The notes beneath the pieces are model-generated. The model did not search any database. It was not told where the DNA came from and saw nothing but the letters and a program-made list of their open reading frames with translations. 35,942 nucleotides of DNA from Comamonadaceae bacterium (GTDB lineage: Bacteria > Pseudomonadota > Gammaproteobacteria > Burkholderiales > Burkholderiaceae_C), in assembly GCA_013297925.1 (NCBI GenBank), contig JAAFJC010000032.1:1-35942 (forward strand), in the 5' to 3' direction. The position numbers and the translations under genes are program-made. Shown here piece by piece: positions 6,795 through 14,906 of this stretch (position 1 is the first letter of the stretch; each line of letters opens with the position of its first letter).

Positions 6795-7778
6795 ATGCAA
6801 CGTCGTACCCTCATCACAGCCACAGCCGCTTCACTGGCGACGCCTTGGCTGCAAGCTCAGACACTACCCACAGGCCCGATCAAAATCATCGTCGGCTTCC
6901 CACCTGGCGGTGGCACGGATGCCTTGGCGCGCGTGGTCGGGCAAAAGCTGCAAGTCATGTGGGGCAACAGCATCGTTGTAGAAAACCGCGCGGGAGCCGC
7001 CGGCGTGATCGCCGCAGATTTTGTGAGCAAACAGCCCGCAGATGGCAACACCCTGCTCATGGCGCACATCAACAGCCACGCGCTAGCTCCCGCGCTCAAC
7101 AGCGTAGGCGCAGGCACAAAGCTCAGCTACGACGCGAGCAAAGATTTCGCGCCGATCAGCATGGTGGGTGTGACGCCGAATATGCTGATCAGCAATGCCA
7201 ATCAGAAGTCTCGCACCGTGCAAGAGCTGGTGGCTGAATGCCGCGCCAATCCCGGCAAGGTGAGCTTTGCCAGCGCCGGCGGCGGCTCAGCGCAGCATTT
7301 CGCACTGGAGATGTTCAAGCTGCAAGCCAAAGTGTTTGCGCTGCACATTCCCTATCGCGGCTCAGGCCCTGCGATTACCGATTTGATCGGCGGCCAAGTC
7401 AACTATTGCTTCGAGACCATGACCTCCGCCACACCGCATGTGAAAGGCGGCAAAGCGATTGCGATTGCACAAACGCGCCTCAAACGCGCCAAAGGCCACC
7501 CCAATGTGCCCACGATGGATGAGTCCGGTTTCAAAGGCTTCGAGGCCACCGTGTGGTACGGCCTGATGGGCCCCGGCAAGATGCCGCCAGCCATGGCGCA
7601 GCGCATGAATGAAGACGTGAACAAAGTGCTGGCCATGCCCGATGTACAAGAAAAAATGGATCAATTCGGCGCGGAAGACGGCGGCGGAAGCATCCAGAAG
7701 TTTGCCGATTTCATCAAAGCCGAGCAGCAGAAATGGGCGATGGTGGCCAAGCAGGCGGGGATCAAGGCGGATTCTTGA
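6795..7778 (+). CDS. Bug-family (TctC) tripartite tricarboxylate transporter substrate-binding protein
   Basis: Periplasmic receptor that delivers an organic acid to a TctAB permease. Seen: a signal peptide of about 22 residues with an early double arginine (MQRRTLITATAASLATPWLQA) and likely cleavage before QTLP; the Bug motif VGFPPGGGTDALARVVG near residues 33-49; VENRAGAAGVIAADFV; and the C-terminal lobe. The length of 327 aa is typical. It lies downstream of the aminotransferase on the same strand with a good ribosome binding site, so it is probably in the same GntR-controlled unit. Its ligand is unknown but may be the hydroxyacid oxidised by the divergent dehydrogenase. The TctA gene at the left edge is the only permease gene of this class in the window. 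Confidence 0.93.
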   Translation: MQRRTLITATAASLATPWLQAQTLPTGPIKIIVGFPPGGGTDALARVVGQKLQVMWGNSIVVENRAGAAGVIAADFVSKQPADGNTLLMAHINSHALAPALNSVGAGTKLSYDASKDFAPISMVGVTPNMLISNANQKSRTVQELVAECRANPGKVSFASAGGGSAQHFALEMFKLQAKVFALHIPYRGSGPAITDLIGGQVNYCFETMTSATPHVKGGKAIAIAQTRLKRAKGHPNVPTMDESGFKGFEATVWYGLMGPGKMPPAMAQRMNEDVNKVLAMPDVQEKMDQFGAEDGGGSIQKFADFIKAEQQKWAMVAKQAGIKADS

Positions 7779-7799
7779 AGCCACGGCATTCTTGAACAG

Positions 7800-7920
7800 C
7801 CGGACGCAGAAGACGCAGAGGTTACGCATAAGGAATACCAAAAAGACAAGAAAGAAATCCAGTTTTTTTCTTGTCTTTTTTTTGCGTTTTCTGCGTAACC
7901 TTTGCGTCCTCTGCGTCCGG
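7800..7920. repeat. ERIC-like palindromic repeat, copy 2
   Basis: A 121-bp near-palindrome bounded by CCGG, in the same orientation as copy 1 (AACAG left, TATTGG right). The centre forms its own hairpin with T runs: AAAAGACAAGAAA near 7841-7853 against TTTCTTGTCTTTT near 7867-7879. It could work as a bidirectional terminator between the convergent tctC and GST genes. Confidence 0.9.
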
Positions 7921-7947
7921 TATTGGCTTTTTCTTCGATCAACGATA

Positions 7948-8631
7948 TCAGCGCTTCAATCGATACGGCTCTTCAAAATCTCTGAAATCGTTTTCCACCA
8001 GCGCATCAGCAATCCACTCTTTCACACCCGGCGCGCTGCGGATCATCTCGATATACGCGTTGATCTGCGGCTTGGTTGAAAGCGCATAGGTTTTGAAGCG
8101 CATGCACACGGGTGCGAAGTAGGCATCGGCAATGGTGAAGCGTGTGCCAAAGAGATACGGGCCGCCGTGCGCGGTGAGCAATTCGCTCCAGATCGTTTCA
8201 ATGCGGCGCACATCAGCTACCACGCCGGGCTTGTCGCGTAGTACCAATGCACCCACTTCAGGCAGATGAGCCTCGATGTTCATCATGCAAGCGCCGCGCA
8301 GATTCGTGAAGCCGCTGTGCATTTCAGCGCAGATGCTTCTCGCTCTGGCGCGCTGGGCTTTGTCCGTTGGCCAAAGTTGCTTTTCGGGAAAGCTCTCTGC
8401 CGCGTATTCAGCAATGGCCAGCGTGTCCCACACCGTGAGCGAGCCATCGACGAGCACCGGCACTTTGCCCACCGGGCTGATTTTCTCAATCGCATTTTTG
8501 AAATCTGAGCCCTTGTCCATGCTGTCAAAGCGCAGCTTGACTTCTTCAAAGGCAATGCCCGCGTTTTTGAGCATGACCCAAGGGCGCATGCTCCAAGAGG
8601 AATAGTTTTTGTTGCCGATATAGAGTTTCAT
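7948..8631 (-). CDS. Glutathione S-transferase family protein
   Basis: Predicted cytosolic GST of 227 aa that conjugates or reduces substrates with glutathione. Seen: N-terminal thioredoxin-like domain beginning MKLYIGNKNYSSWSMRPWVM, with the serine-rich SSWSMRPW segment where the catalytic residue of zeta/omega-like GSTs lies; the cis-proline motif GKVPVLVDG; and TLAIAEYAAE of the glutathione site. A helical C-terminal domain contains FTIADAYFAPV. The ATG at 8629-8631 is chosen because the domain begins there and AAAGG precedes it; an upstream in-frame start (8661) would add ten unlikely residues. It converges on tctC across repeat copy 2. Its substrate is unknown. Confidence 0.9.
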   Translation of the reverse strand: MKLYIGNKNYSSWSMRPWVMLKNAGIAFEEVKLRFDSMDKGSDFKNAIEKISPVGKVPVLVDGSLTVWDTLAIAEYAAESFPEKQLWPTDKAQRARARSICAEMHSGFTNLRGACMMNIEAHLPEVGALVLRDKPGVVADVRRIETIWSELLTAHGGPYLFGTRFTIADAYFAPVCMRFKTYALSTKPQINAYIEMIRSAPGVKEWIADALVENDFRDFEEPYRLKR

Positions 8632-8730
8632 GATCTTGCCTTTCAATGTGCAATATGCCATGAAGCCTTGCGTCTATTGATGCAAAGAGTGAAAAGGATT
8701 GATGTCGCGGCCTTTCATGCACGCGGCTGA

Positions 8731-9699
8731 TTACCGGGATGCACTCTTGCGAAACTGATCCATCTTGCTCTTCGGCTTGAGGTAAGTCGGTGCAATCGCT
8801 TCAATCCCTGCTGCATCAATCCCCAGCTCGGCGAGGCCGGGCAGCTTACCGCTGGCTACATTCGCGGACTTCATGGAATCCAAATTGTCGCGACTCATCA
8901 GAGTGGGGCCGGGCATCTTTTCCATGGCCCAAGCTTGCATGCGAGCAAGACCATCAGGCAAGTGAATGATCGGGCGCTGCGCACCCACGCATTGACCAGC
9001 CAGTTCAAACAATTGCCGCAAGCTGAGCACTTTTTTTCCTGCAATTTCAAAGATTTTTGGCTGTTCGCCGGCATAAATACTGCGCGAGGCGCTATTGTTT
9101 TTATAGTGATCACAGAGCGCTAATTGCACAGCAGCTTGCGCCACATCCTCCACCCACACCGGCTGAAACTGCGCTTCGCTGCCAGCCAGCGGCACAAACG
9201 GAAAGGTTTGCTGTAATTGCGCAAACACATTGAGCAGCTTGTCGCCCTCGCCAAACACCACGCTGGGGCGCAGGATGTTCACATCAAGCCCGCTTGCAGC
9301 AAACACCTCTTCGCCACGCCCCTTGCTGCGCAAATACTGCGAGGGCGCATCCATCGCAGCGCCTAAGCTGCTCATTTGCACAATACGCTTCACACCGCCC
9401 GCCTTGCAAGCGGCCACAATCCTCTGCGGCAGCTTCACGTGCACACGCTCAAATTCCTCTTCGCTTCCGTGAAGGATGGCCACCAGATTGATCAGCACTT
9501 CGTGGCCAGCTACGGCCTGCGCGAGTTGCGCTGCGTCATGCACATTGCAAAGCACCGGCTGCAAACGCGGCAGCATTTGAATCTCGCGGGCGTTTTCGAG
9601 TTTGCGGGTGGGCACAGTGACTTCATGGCCAGCGCGGACGAGTTTTTCGCAGATATGGCGGCCGATGAAGCCTGTGCCGCCTAGGATGATGATTTTCAT
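8731..9699 (-). CDS. NDUFA9-like atypical SDR, NAD(P)-binding protein
   Basis: Atypical short-chain dehydrogenase of the complex I NDUFA9-like group. Members bind NAD(P) but often lack proven enzyme activity; roles in quinone or respiratory-complex maintenance are suggested for relatives. Seen: the Rossmann motif GGTGFIG at residues 7-13, VLINLVAILHG, MSSLGAAMDAPSQYLRSKGR containing a YxxxK-like pair, and LRPSVVFGEGDKLLN. The length of 322 aa is typical. The start is taken at ATG 9697-9699 because MKIIILGGTGFIG is the normal beginning; the longer frame from 9729 adds ten residues read from the flank of a repeat. No obvious partner lies nearby. Confidence 0.87.
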   Translation of the reverse strand: MKIIILGGTGFIGRHICEKLVRAGHEVTVPTRKLENAREIQMLPRLQPVLCNVHDAAQLAQAVAGHEVLINLVAILHGSEEEFERVHVKLPQRIVAACKAGGVKRIVQMSSLGAAMDAPSQYLRSKGRGEEVFAASGLDVNILRPSVVFGEGDKLLNVFAQLQQTFPFVPLAGSEAQFQPVWVEDVAQAAVQLALCDHYKNNSASRSIYAGEQPKIFEIAGKKVLSLRQLFELAGQCVGAQRPIIHLPDGLARMQAWAMEKMPGPTLMSRDNLDSMKSANVASGKLPGLAELGIDAAGIEAIAPTYLKPKSKMDQFRKSASR

Positions 9700-9734
9700 A
9701 GTGCTAAGTGAGGTGAAGAGGAAAGACAAAACTT

Positions 9735-9858
9735 CCGGACGCAGAAGGCGCAGAGGTTACGCAGAAAAAATACCAAAAAGAAAAAGGGGACTCTCAACCT
9801 AAATTTTGTATTTTCTTTTTTGCGTCTTTTGCGTAACCTTTGCGTCTTCCGCGTCCGG
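9735..9858. repeat. ERIC-like palindromic repeat, copy 3
   Basis: A 124-bp near-palindrome bounded by CCGG with arms of the same family (CGCAGAAGGCGCAGAGGTTA left, TGCGTAACCTTTGCGTCTTC right). It lies in the 171-bp gap between the SDR gene start and the methyltransferase gene end, both on the minus strand. This is the only copy with ACTT on its left flank instead of AACAG or AATA. Confidence 0.9.
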
Positions 9859-9870
9859 TATTCGGTATTT

Positions 9871-10653
9871 TTATACGCCAATCGCCATCACGCAAGGCAA
9901 TGCAGCATCAGGCGCAGCGCGGTGTTTCCAATCGGCCACCGTGGCGCTGCGGATTTGGGCGTTAGGCAAGCTCAAGCCGCTAGCGACTGAAAGGTAGGTG
10001 TTGGATTGCAGACTGCTGAGCAAAGCTTGCCAAAGCGCGCTATTTCGGTGCGGCACTTCGATGAAGAGCTGGGTTTGGCCGGTTTTTTTGGCGAGAGCTT
10101 CAAGGGCGCGGATGCGCTGAATGCGCTCAGCAGCGTCAATAGGCAAGTAGCCGACAAAAGCGAAGCTTTGTCCGTTTTGGCCGCTGGCCGCCAAAGCCAG
10201 CAGCAAAGAGCTGGGGCCGACCAAGGGCTGCACCGTGAGCCCGAGCGCATGCGCGGCGCGCACGATGGAGCTGCCAGGGTCAGCCACGGCGGGCATGCCG
10301 GCTTCGCTGATCAAGCCGATCTCTTGCGCGCCGTTGTCCAAGGCTTGCTTGATCGCAGCTTGCAGAAACGGCTTGGCATCGAATGCACCTGCGTGGTCGC
10401 CTTTCTTATGCACTTGGCGGGGCAGCTCGGTGATGCTGTGTTGCTGCAGCGGTAATGTGAGCGACTGCACCTCGCCAATGCGCTTGATCACTGCCCGGCA
10501 GCTCTTGGCGTTTTCGGCGATCCAGTGGGTGATGCGGCTGGCGGTTTGAATCGTCGCGAGCGGCAACACATCCGTGATCGGGGCTTGCGCTTCGCAGCCG
10601 AAATCTAGAGGTGCTGGAACGAGAATCAGCTTTGATTGGGTTGAGTTGTTCAC
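9871..10653 (-). CDS. RsmI-like SAM-dependent methyltransferase (tetrapyrrole-methylase fold)
   Basis: Methyltransferase related to RsmI, which 2'-O-methylates C1402 of 16S rRNA, but probably the paralogue often found beside maf in Burkholderiales. Seen: LILVPAPLDFG at the N-terminus, ALDNGAQEIGLISEAGMPAV followed by ADPGSSIVRAAHALGL (the SAM-pocket EAGxPxxxDPG motif), LVGPSSLLLALAASG, FVGYLPIDAAER and FIEVPHRNSALWQAL. RsmI proper has a DAGTP version of the motif; here it is EAGMP. The track of open codons reaches 10692, but that stretch lies inside repeat copy 4. A GTG at 10651-10653 directly before NNSTQSKLILVPAP is the best start, without a clear ribosome binding site. Confidence 0.82.
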   Translation of the reverse strand: MNNSTQSKLILVPAPLDFGCEAQAPITDVLPLATIQTASRITHWIAENAKSCRAVIKRIGEVQSLTLPLQQHSITELPRQVHKKGDHAGAFDAKPFLQAAIKQALDNGAQEIGLISEAGMPAVADPGSSIVRAAHALGLTVQPLVGPSSLLLALAASGQNGQSFAFVGYLPIDAAERIQRIRALEALAKKTGQTQLFIEVPHRNSALWQALLSSLQSNTYLSVASGLSLPNAQIRSATVADWKHRAAPDAALPCVMAIGV

Positions 10654-10673
10654 TTGAGGGAAGAAAGAAAATA

Positions 10674-10809
10674 CCGGACGCAGAAGACGCAAAGGTTACG
10701 CAAAAGACGCAAAAAAGAAAAAGCAAAAACACAAAGAGGATTTTGACTTCATTTTCTTTGCATTTTTTTGGTATTTCTTCTGCGTAACCTTTGCGTCTTC
10801 TGCGTCCGG
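10674..10809. repeat. ERIC-like palindromic repeat, copy 4 (inverted orientation)
   Basis: A 136-bp near-palindrome bounded by CCGG. The flanks are ATA on the left and CTGTTTGG on the right, the reverse of copies 1 and 2. It separates the start of the methyltransferase gene from the end of the Maf gene, both on the minus strand. Confidence 0.9.
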
Positions 10810-10835
10810 CTGTTTGGTATTTTTAGATGGTCAGA

Positions 10836-11426
10836 TTAAAGCAACTTCACCCCAGCCGCACGAATCATCCGCGCTGTGCGGATCAGCGGCAAGCCGATCA
10901 ACGCCGTCGGGTCGTCATTGTCGATTCGCTCCAGCAGCGCAATACCCAAACCTTCGCTCTTAGCGCTGCCCGCACAGTCATACGGCTGCTCAATGCGCAG
11001 ATAGGTTTCAATCTCCGTATCGCTCAAATCCCGAAACACCACGCGCACGGCGGCAATGTCTTGTTGGATGAAGCCGCTTTCCAAGCAAACCACAGCCAGC
11101 GCGGTTTGGAAGATCACGGTTTGGCCGCGCATCTGGTGAAGTTGGGCGACGGCTCTCTCATGCGTGCCCGGTTTACCCAGCGGCTGCCCATGCAGATCGG
11201 CCACTTGATCAGAGCCGATGACTACGGCTTTGGGGAATTTTGCTGCCACGGCCTGCGCTTTAGCCAAAGCCAAGCGCTGCGCGAGCGCGGCGGGCAGCTC
11301 GCCCGGCAAGGGCGTTTCATCCACATCGGGCGCTGCCACTTCAAAGGGCACATTCAGGCGTGAGAGCAGTTCACGCCGGTAGCGCGAGGTGGAGCCGAGC
11401 ACGAGAGAGCGAGAAAGCTGATCCAT
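10836..11426 (-). CDS. Maf-like nucleotide pyrophosphatase, YceF type
   Basis: House-cleaning nucleotide pyrophosphatase that hydrolyses non-canonical nucleotides; YceF-type members prefer 7-methyl-GTP. Seen: the N-terminal signature LVLGSTSRYRRELLSRL, PDVDETPLPGE, LALAKAQAVA, VIGSDQVADLHGQPLGKPG, the YDCAGSAKSEGLGIALLERI segment and the TALIGLPL C-terminal motif. The length of 196 aa is normal. The ATG at 11424-11426 is the only start, since an in-frame stop lies close upstream. It is divergent from yceD across a 30-bp gap, the usual arrangement in Betaproteobacteria, so the two genes must share an extremely short control region. Confidence 0.93.
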   Translation of the reverse strand: MDQLSRSLVLGSTSRYRRELLSRLNVPFEVAAPDVDETPLPGELPAALAQRLALAKAQAVAAKFPKAVVIGSDQVADLHGQPLGKPGTHERAVAQLHQMRGQTVIFQTALAVVCLESGFIQQDIAAVRVVFRDLSDTEIETYLRIEQPYDCAGSAKSEGLGIALLERIDNDDPTALIGLPLIRTARMIRAAGVKLL

Positions 11427-11456
11427 CCCCTGATTCTCTTACACTCTCGAATTGTT

Positions 11457-12029
11457 ATGAGTTCCATCACTTTCCGCCCCGACCGCCTTGATGTGCGCGC
11501 TTTTGCGCAGAATGCCGCGCAATTGGAAGGTGAGTTTCCGCTATCAAAATTAGAGCGCCTCTCGCAGGATCTATACCAGCAAGAGGCCAGTTTAGCTTCA
11601 AAAACCGTGTCCAATGTGAGCTGGCAAGCCAGTGGCGAGAGCGTGGCAGTCACTGGCGGCGCAGCGCAAAGCTGGTTGCATCTCTCGCTCCAAGCACAGA
11701 TTCCCTTGCAATGCCAGCGCTGCTTGCAAGGCATGCAGCACAGCATCGATGCCGAGCATAGCTTCCGCTTTGTGAAAGATGAGGCAGAGGCCAACGCGCA
11801 AGATGACGATGCGGAGGAAGATTTGCTCGTCGCCTCCAAGCAATTCAATCTGCTGGAGCTGATCGAAGATGAGCTGCTGATGGCCTTGCCCTATGTCCCA
11901 ACCCATGATGTTTGCCCCGTGCCAGTAAAGCTACATTCCAGCAGCGAAGAATACGATGCTGCCTTGAATGAAAAGCCCAAGGCATTTGCGGCTTTGGGCG
12001 AGCTCAAGACCGGCGTGAAGAAAAACTAA
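11457..12029 (+). CDS. yceD: YceD family protein (DUF177)
   Basis: Conserved DUF177 protein; family members have been linked to 23S rRNA accumulation and sit beside ribosomal protein genes. Seen: the central pair of cysteines in PLQCQRCLQGMQHSID, an acidic stretch (QDDDAEEDLL), then LLELIEDELLMALPYVPTH and a CPVP motif. The length is 190 aa. It is divergent from yceF as usual, but the normal follower rpmF (ribosomal protein L32), and then plsX, is absent. A cytochrome gene follows instead, so conserved gene order is broken directly after yceD. Confidence 0.9.
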   Translation: MSSITFRPDRLDVRAFAQNAAQLEGEFPLSKLERLSQDLYQQEASLASKTVSNVSWQASGESVAVTGGAAQSWLHLSLQAQIPLQCQRCLQGMQHSIDAEHSFRFVKDEAEANAQDDDAEEDLLVASKQFNLLELIEDELLMALPYVPTHDVCPVPVKLHSSSEEYDAALNEKPKAFAALGELKTGVKKN

Positions 12030-12080
12030 GGCTCAGCGAGGCGGCGCAGGGTTTACCCCTTACGGCAGCTCCTGCACCGT

Positions 12081-12086
12081 TATAAT
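12081..12086 (+). promoter_or_regulatory. Possible -10 element before the cytochrome c gene
   Basis: Perfect TATAAT, 36 bp before the ATG at 12122. The best -35 candidate, CTTACG at 12059-12064 with 16 bp spacing, is weak. The cytochrome gene thus may have its own promoter in the 92-bp gap after yceD. Confidence 0.4.
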
Positions 12087-12121
12087 CTCAGGCTATATCC
12101 AATTTTTAGCCCCAAATTCCC

Positions 12122-12688
12122 ATGAGCGCAGATCACGAACACCACGAAGGCCCCATCAAAACGCCAACGCAATTGCTGGTCACGGTGATTTTCTCCTTCA
12201 TCGCCCCAGTTTTCATCATCATTGGCTTGGTGTACTTTGTACTCTCGTATGCCAAACCCGCCAGCAGCGGTAGCGAATTGGGCGGCTTGACTCAAGCAGA
12301 GCTGGCAAAAACGGTGGAAATGCGCATTGCCAAGGTTGGCACGGTAGAAGTTCGTGATGCCAACCGCCCCCTAGCGCTTGGTGAAGTCGTTTACAAAGCC
12401 CAATGCGTGGCTTGCCACGGTGGTGCAGTCGCTGCAGCGCCTAAGTTCGGCGATGCTGCAGCCTGGGGCGCGCGTATCAAGACAGGTTATGACGCTCTAC
12501 TCACCTCCGCCCTCAAAGGCAAGGGCACGATGGGCGCGCAAGGTGGCGGCGATTGGGAAGATGCCGAGATTGGCCGCGCGGTGGTTTACATGACGAATGC
12601 CGCTGGCGGCAATTTCCCGGTGCCAGAACGCGCGAAGCCTGCTGATACGGCTACTGCAGCAGCACCTGGCGCATCTGCTCCTAAATAA
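12122..12688 (+). CDS. Membrane-anchored c-type cytochrome (cytochrome c5 type)
   Basis: Monohaem cytochrome c held in the inner membrane by an N-terminal helix, with its haem domain in the periplasm. It probably carries electrons to a terminal oxidase. Seen: a short cytoplasmic head with several histidines (residues 4-8), one transmembrane segment at about 18-43, and the haem site CVACH at 95-99. The likely axial methionine is M137 in KGKGTMGAQGGG, and the C-terminal tail is Ala/Pro rich. The length is 188 aa. The GTMGAQGGG motif is typical of c5-like domains. A strong terminator follows, so it is probably a single-gene unit. Confidence 0.92.
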   Translation: MSADHEHHEGPIKTPTQLLVTVIFSFIAPVFIIIGLVYFVLSYAKPASSGSELGGLTQAELAKTVEMRIAKVGTVEVRDANRPLALGEVVYKAQCVACHGGAVAAAPKFGDAAAWGARIKTGYDALLTSALKGKGTMGAQGGGDWEDAEIGRAVVYMTNAAGGNFPVPERAKPADTATAAAPGASAPK

Positions 12689-12706
12689 GCAACGCTAAGC
12701 AGAGAA

Positions 12707-12730
12707 AAACCGCCTACGGGCGGTTTTTTT
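12707..12730 (+). terminator. Intrinsic terminator after the cytochrome c gene
   Basis: Stem AAACCGCC (12707-12714) and GGCGGTTT (12719-12726) with a TACG tetraloop, followed by a run of T to 12730. It is a textbook rho-independent terminator, 18 bp after the cytochrome stop codon. Confidence 0.9.
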
Positions 12731-12760
12731 GTAGCCACTGACACAACTACAATCACAGCC

Positions 12761-13951
12761 ATGAGTCTCGTCACGCGCTGTACCTCTTGCGGCACCTTGT
12801 TCAAGGTGGTGGCTGATCAACTGAAAATTTCTGAGGGCTGGGTACGCTGCGGCCAATGTGCCGCAGTGTTTGACGCTCAATCCAATCTGGTGGAAACGCC
12901 GCTGCCGATCGCCCCCGCGCCCGTAGCAAATGAAGCACGAACGCCCGCTGCCTTCGCAGCACAAGCGCCAACAGCCACCCCCGTTAAAGATGCAGATTCC
13001 CTTCGCGATAGCGCCTTCGATGCCAGAGATCGAGAGGCCCTATTAGAAGCTTTTGCCGCTGCCAATGTACCCACCTCTTTGCCCGCTAAAGACGAGAACA
13101 GGGCCAAGCCGTCAAAACCCATCGGGTTGACCAAAGAAGCCAGCAATGCGCTCGCTGTTCCCGCGCCATCGCATCTAGATTCGCAAGCCTTTCGACCCGG
13201 CAAGCTGCGCAACAGTGGCGAGCTAGATAGCGAAGCGGGGCCTTCTACCAGCAGTTGGACGCCGTCCGAATACCCTGCACGCCCCGAGTCTGTCGCCGCC
13301 GATACGCAGGAAATGGCGTCTTTGCATACACTGCCCGGTATGGATGCGAGTGCGCACAGCAACACTGATGCGCCTCCTGTGAGCTTGGAGCTGCAAGCCA
13401 TGCCGCAATTCGTACAACAAGCGCAGCGCGCAGCGCGCTGGCGCTCGCCCTGGATGCGCTTCGGTTTGGCGCTCGTGGCCCTTGTGCTCTTAGCTGCGCT
13501 AGCGCTGCAAATCGTTCTGCAAGAGAAAGACCAAATAGCAGCGCAGTGGCCGCAAACCAAGCCGTGGCTTGAGCAGCTTTGCAAAGAGGCTGGTTGCAAG
13601 GTCGAGCCCTTGAAGCGCATTGAATCGATTGCCGTGGATTCATCAAGCTTTAATCGCATCAATAAAAACAACGCCCAGCTGGAAGCCGTGACGCAAAGCT
13701 ACCGTTTAGCGGTAACGCTTAAAAACATTGGCACACTGCCTGTAGCTGCGCCACATGTGGAACTGAGCTTGCAAGATGCGCAAGATCAGCCCATTGTGCG
13801 CCGCGTTCTCTCACCCGCTGATCTAGGCTCAAGCCTCAGCGCGCTAGCACCCACGCAAGACATGGCCGGAAGCCTCACCTTGCAGATCGACACCACACAG
13901 CTCGCCAATCGCCGTATTCAAGGCTATCGCGTGCTGGCTTTTTATCCCTAA
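12761..13951 (+). CDS. Zinc-ribbon (MJ0042) and DUF3426 membrane protein
   Basis: Conserved protein of unknown function, typical of Betaproteobacteria. Seen: an N-terminal zinc ribbon with CTSCG (residues 6-10) and CGQCAAVFDAQ (residue 30 onward); a long low-complexity Ala/Pro/Ser linker of about 180 residues; one transmembrane helix at about 230-250 (LALVALVLLAALALQIVL); and a C-terminal DUF3426 domain of FxLiC-like beta character ending GYRVLAFYP. The length is 396 aa. It is usually found after prmA and before a PfkB kinase; the kinase is present here, prmA is not. The topology suggests a zinc-binding cytoplasmic head and a periplasmic C-terminus. Confidence 0.88.
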   Translation: MSLVTRCTSCGTLFKVVADQLKISEGWVRCGQCAAVFDAQSNLVETPLPIAPAPVANEARTPAAFAAQAPTATPVKDADSLRDSAFDARDREALLEAFAAANVPTSLPAKDENRAKPSKPIGLTKEASNALAVPAPSHLDSQAFRPGKLRNSGELDSEAGPSTSSWTPSEYPARPESVAADTQEMASLHTLPGMDASAHSNTDAPPVSLELQAMPQFVQQAQRAARWRSPWMRFGLALVALVLLAALALQIVLQEKDQIAAQWPQTKPWLEQLCKEAGCKVEPLKRIESIAVDSSSFNRINKNNAQLEAVTQSYRLAVTLKNIGTLPVAAPHVELSLQDAQDQPIVRRVLSPADLGSSLSALAPTQDMAGSLTLQIDTTQLANRRIQGYRVLAFYP

Positions 13952-13975
13952 GCTTTTAACGAGAACACAAACAAC

Positions 13976-14887
13976 ATGTCTGCCATCATCTGCGGCTCAG
14001 TCGCCATCGATACCATTCTCACCTTCATGGGCGATTTCGCAGAGCAAATCCTGCCTGATCAAATTCACAAGCTCAACGTGTCTTTCTATGTGCCCGGCAT
14101 GCGCAAAGAATATGGCGGCTGCGCTGGCAACATCGCCTATGCCTTGAAGCAGCTCGGCGGCGATCCCTTGCCCATGGCCGCTGTAGGCCCGGATGCGAGC
14201 GACTATTTGGATCGCTTCCAGAAAATGGGCATCGATACACGCCTGATCATGGTGGACCACACCAGCTACACCGCGCTTTGTACGATCATGACAGACCGGG
14301 GCAATAACCAAATCACCGGCTTTCATCCGGGCGCGATGGCCAATGCGCATAAGAATCTGATTGCTCCTGCCGAGAAAGCCAAAGGCGTGAGCATCGGCAT
14401 CATCTCGCCAGATGGCCGCGATGCGATGTGGGATCATGCGCACCAATTCAAGGCCGCCGGCATTGGCTTCATCTTCGATCCTGGCCAGCAGTTGCCCGTG
14501 TTCAACGGCGCAGAGCACCGCGAGCTGATCGTGATGGCTGATTACGTGACGGTCAACGATTACGAAGGCGCGATGCTGACTGAGAAGACGGGCTGGTCGA
14601 TGGCCGAAGTCTCCAACAAAGTTAAAGGCCTCGTCGTCACGCTTGCAGATCAAGGCTGCGAAGTGTGGACGAAGGGCAACAAAGTGCATGTGCCGGGCGT
14701 GAAAGCAACTGAAATCGTTGACCCCACAGGCTGCGGCGATGCCTTCCGCGCTGCTTTGCTCTTCGGCTTGGAGCGTGGCTGGAGTCTGGAGCGCTGCTGC
14801 GAGCTGGGTAACAAAATTGGCGCGATCAAGATTGCTTCGCAAGGCGGGCAAAACTGGACGGTGGATCGCGCATCCGTAGGCCTGTAA
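13976..14887 (+). CDS. PfkB-family carbohydrate/nucleoside kinase
   Basis: Ribokinase-fold kinase that phosphorylates a sugar or nucleoside with ATP. Seen: the substrate-side GGCAGNIAYALKQLGG motif at 47-62, an AVGPDASDYLDRF segment, and the signature DPTGCGDAFRAALLFGL at 249-265 with catalytic base D255. The length of 303 aa is normal. It has some adenosine-kinase-like features, but the substrate cannot be decided. It begins 24 bp after the DUF3426 gene and ends 19 bp before rodA on the same strand, so the three are probably co-transcribed. Confidence 0.9.
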   Translation: MSAIICGSVAIDTILTFMGDFAEQILPDQIHKLNVSFYVPGMRKEYGGCAGNIAYALKQLGGDPLPMAAVGPDASDYLDRFQKMGIDTRLIMVDHTSYTALCTIMTDRGNNQITGFHPGAMANAHKNLIAPAEKAKGVSIGIISPDGRDAMWDHAHQFKAAGIGFIFDPGQQLPVFNGAEHRELIVMADYVTVNDYEGAMLTEKTGWSMAEVSNKVKGLVVTLADQGCEVWTKGNKVHVPGVKATEIVDPTGCGDAFRAALLFGLERGWSLERCCELGNKIGAIKIASQGGQNWTVDRASVGL

Positions 14888-14906
14888 ACACACCAAGTAG
14901 TACGCG

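Noticed and set aside
13997-14896. 299-codon minus-strand frame across the PfkB kinase
   Set aside because: It covers the kinase almost exactly, is rich in His/Ala/Arg and lacks any motif; the kinase frame carries the signature sequences.
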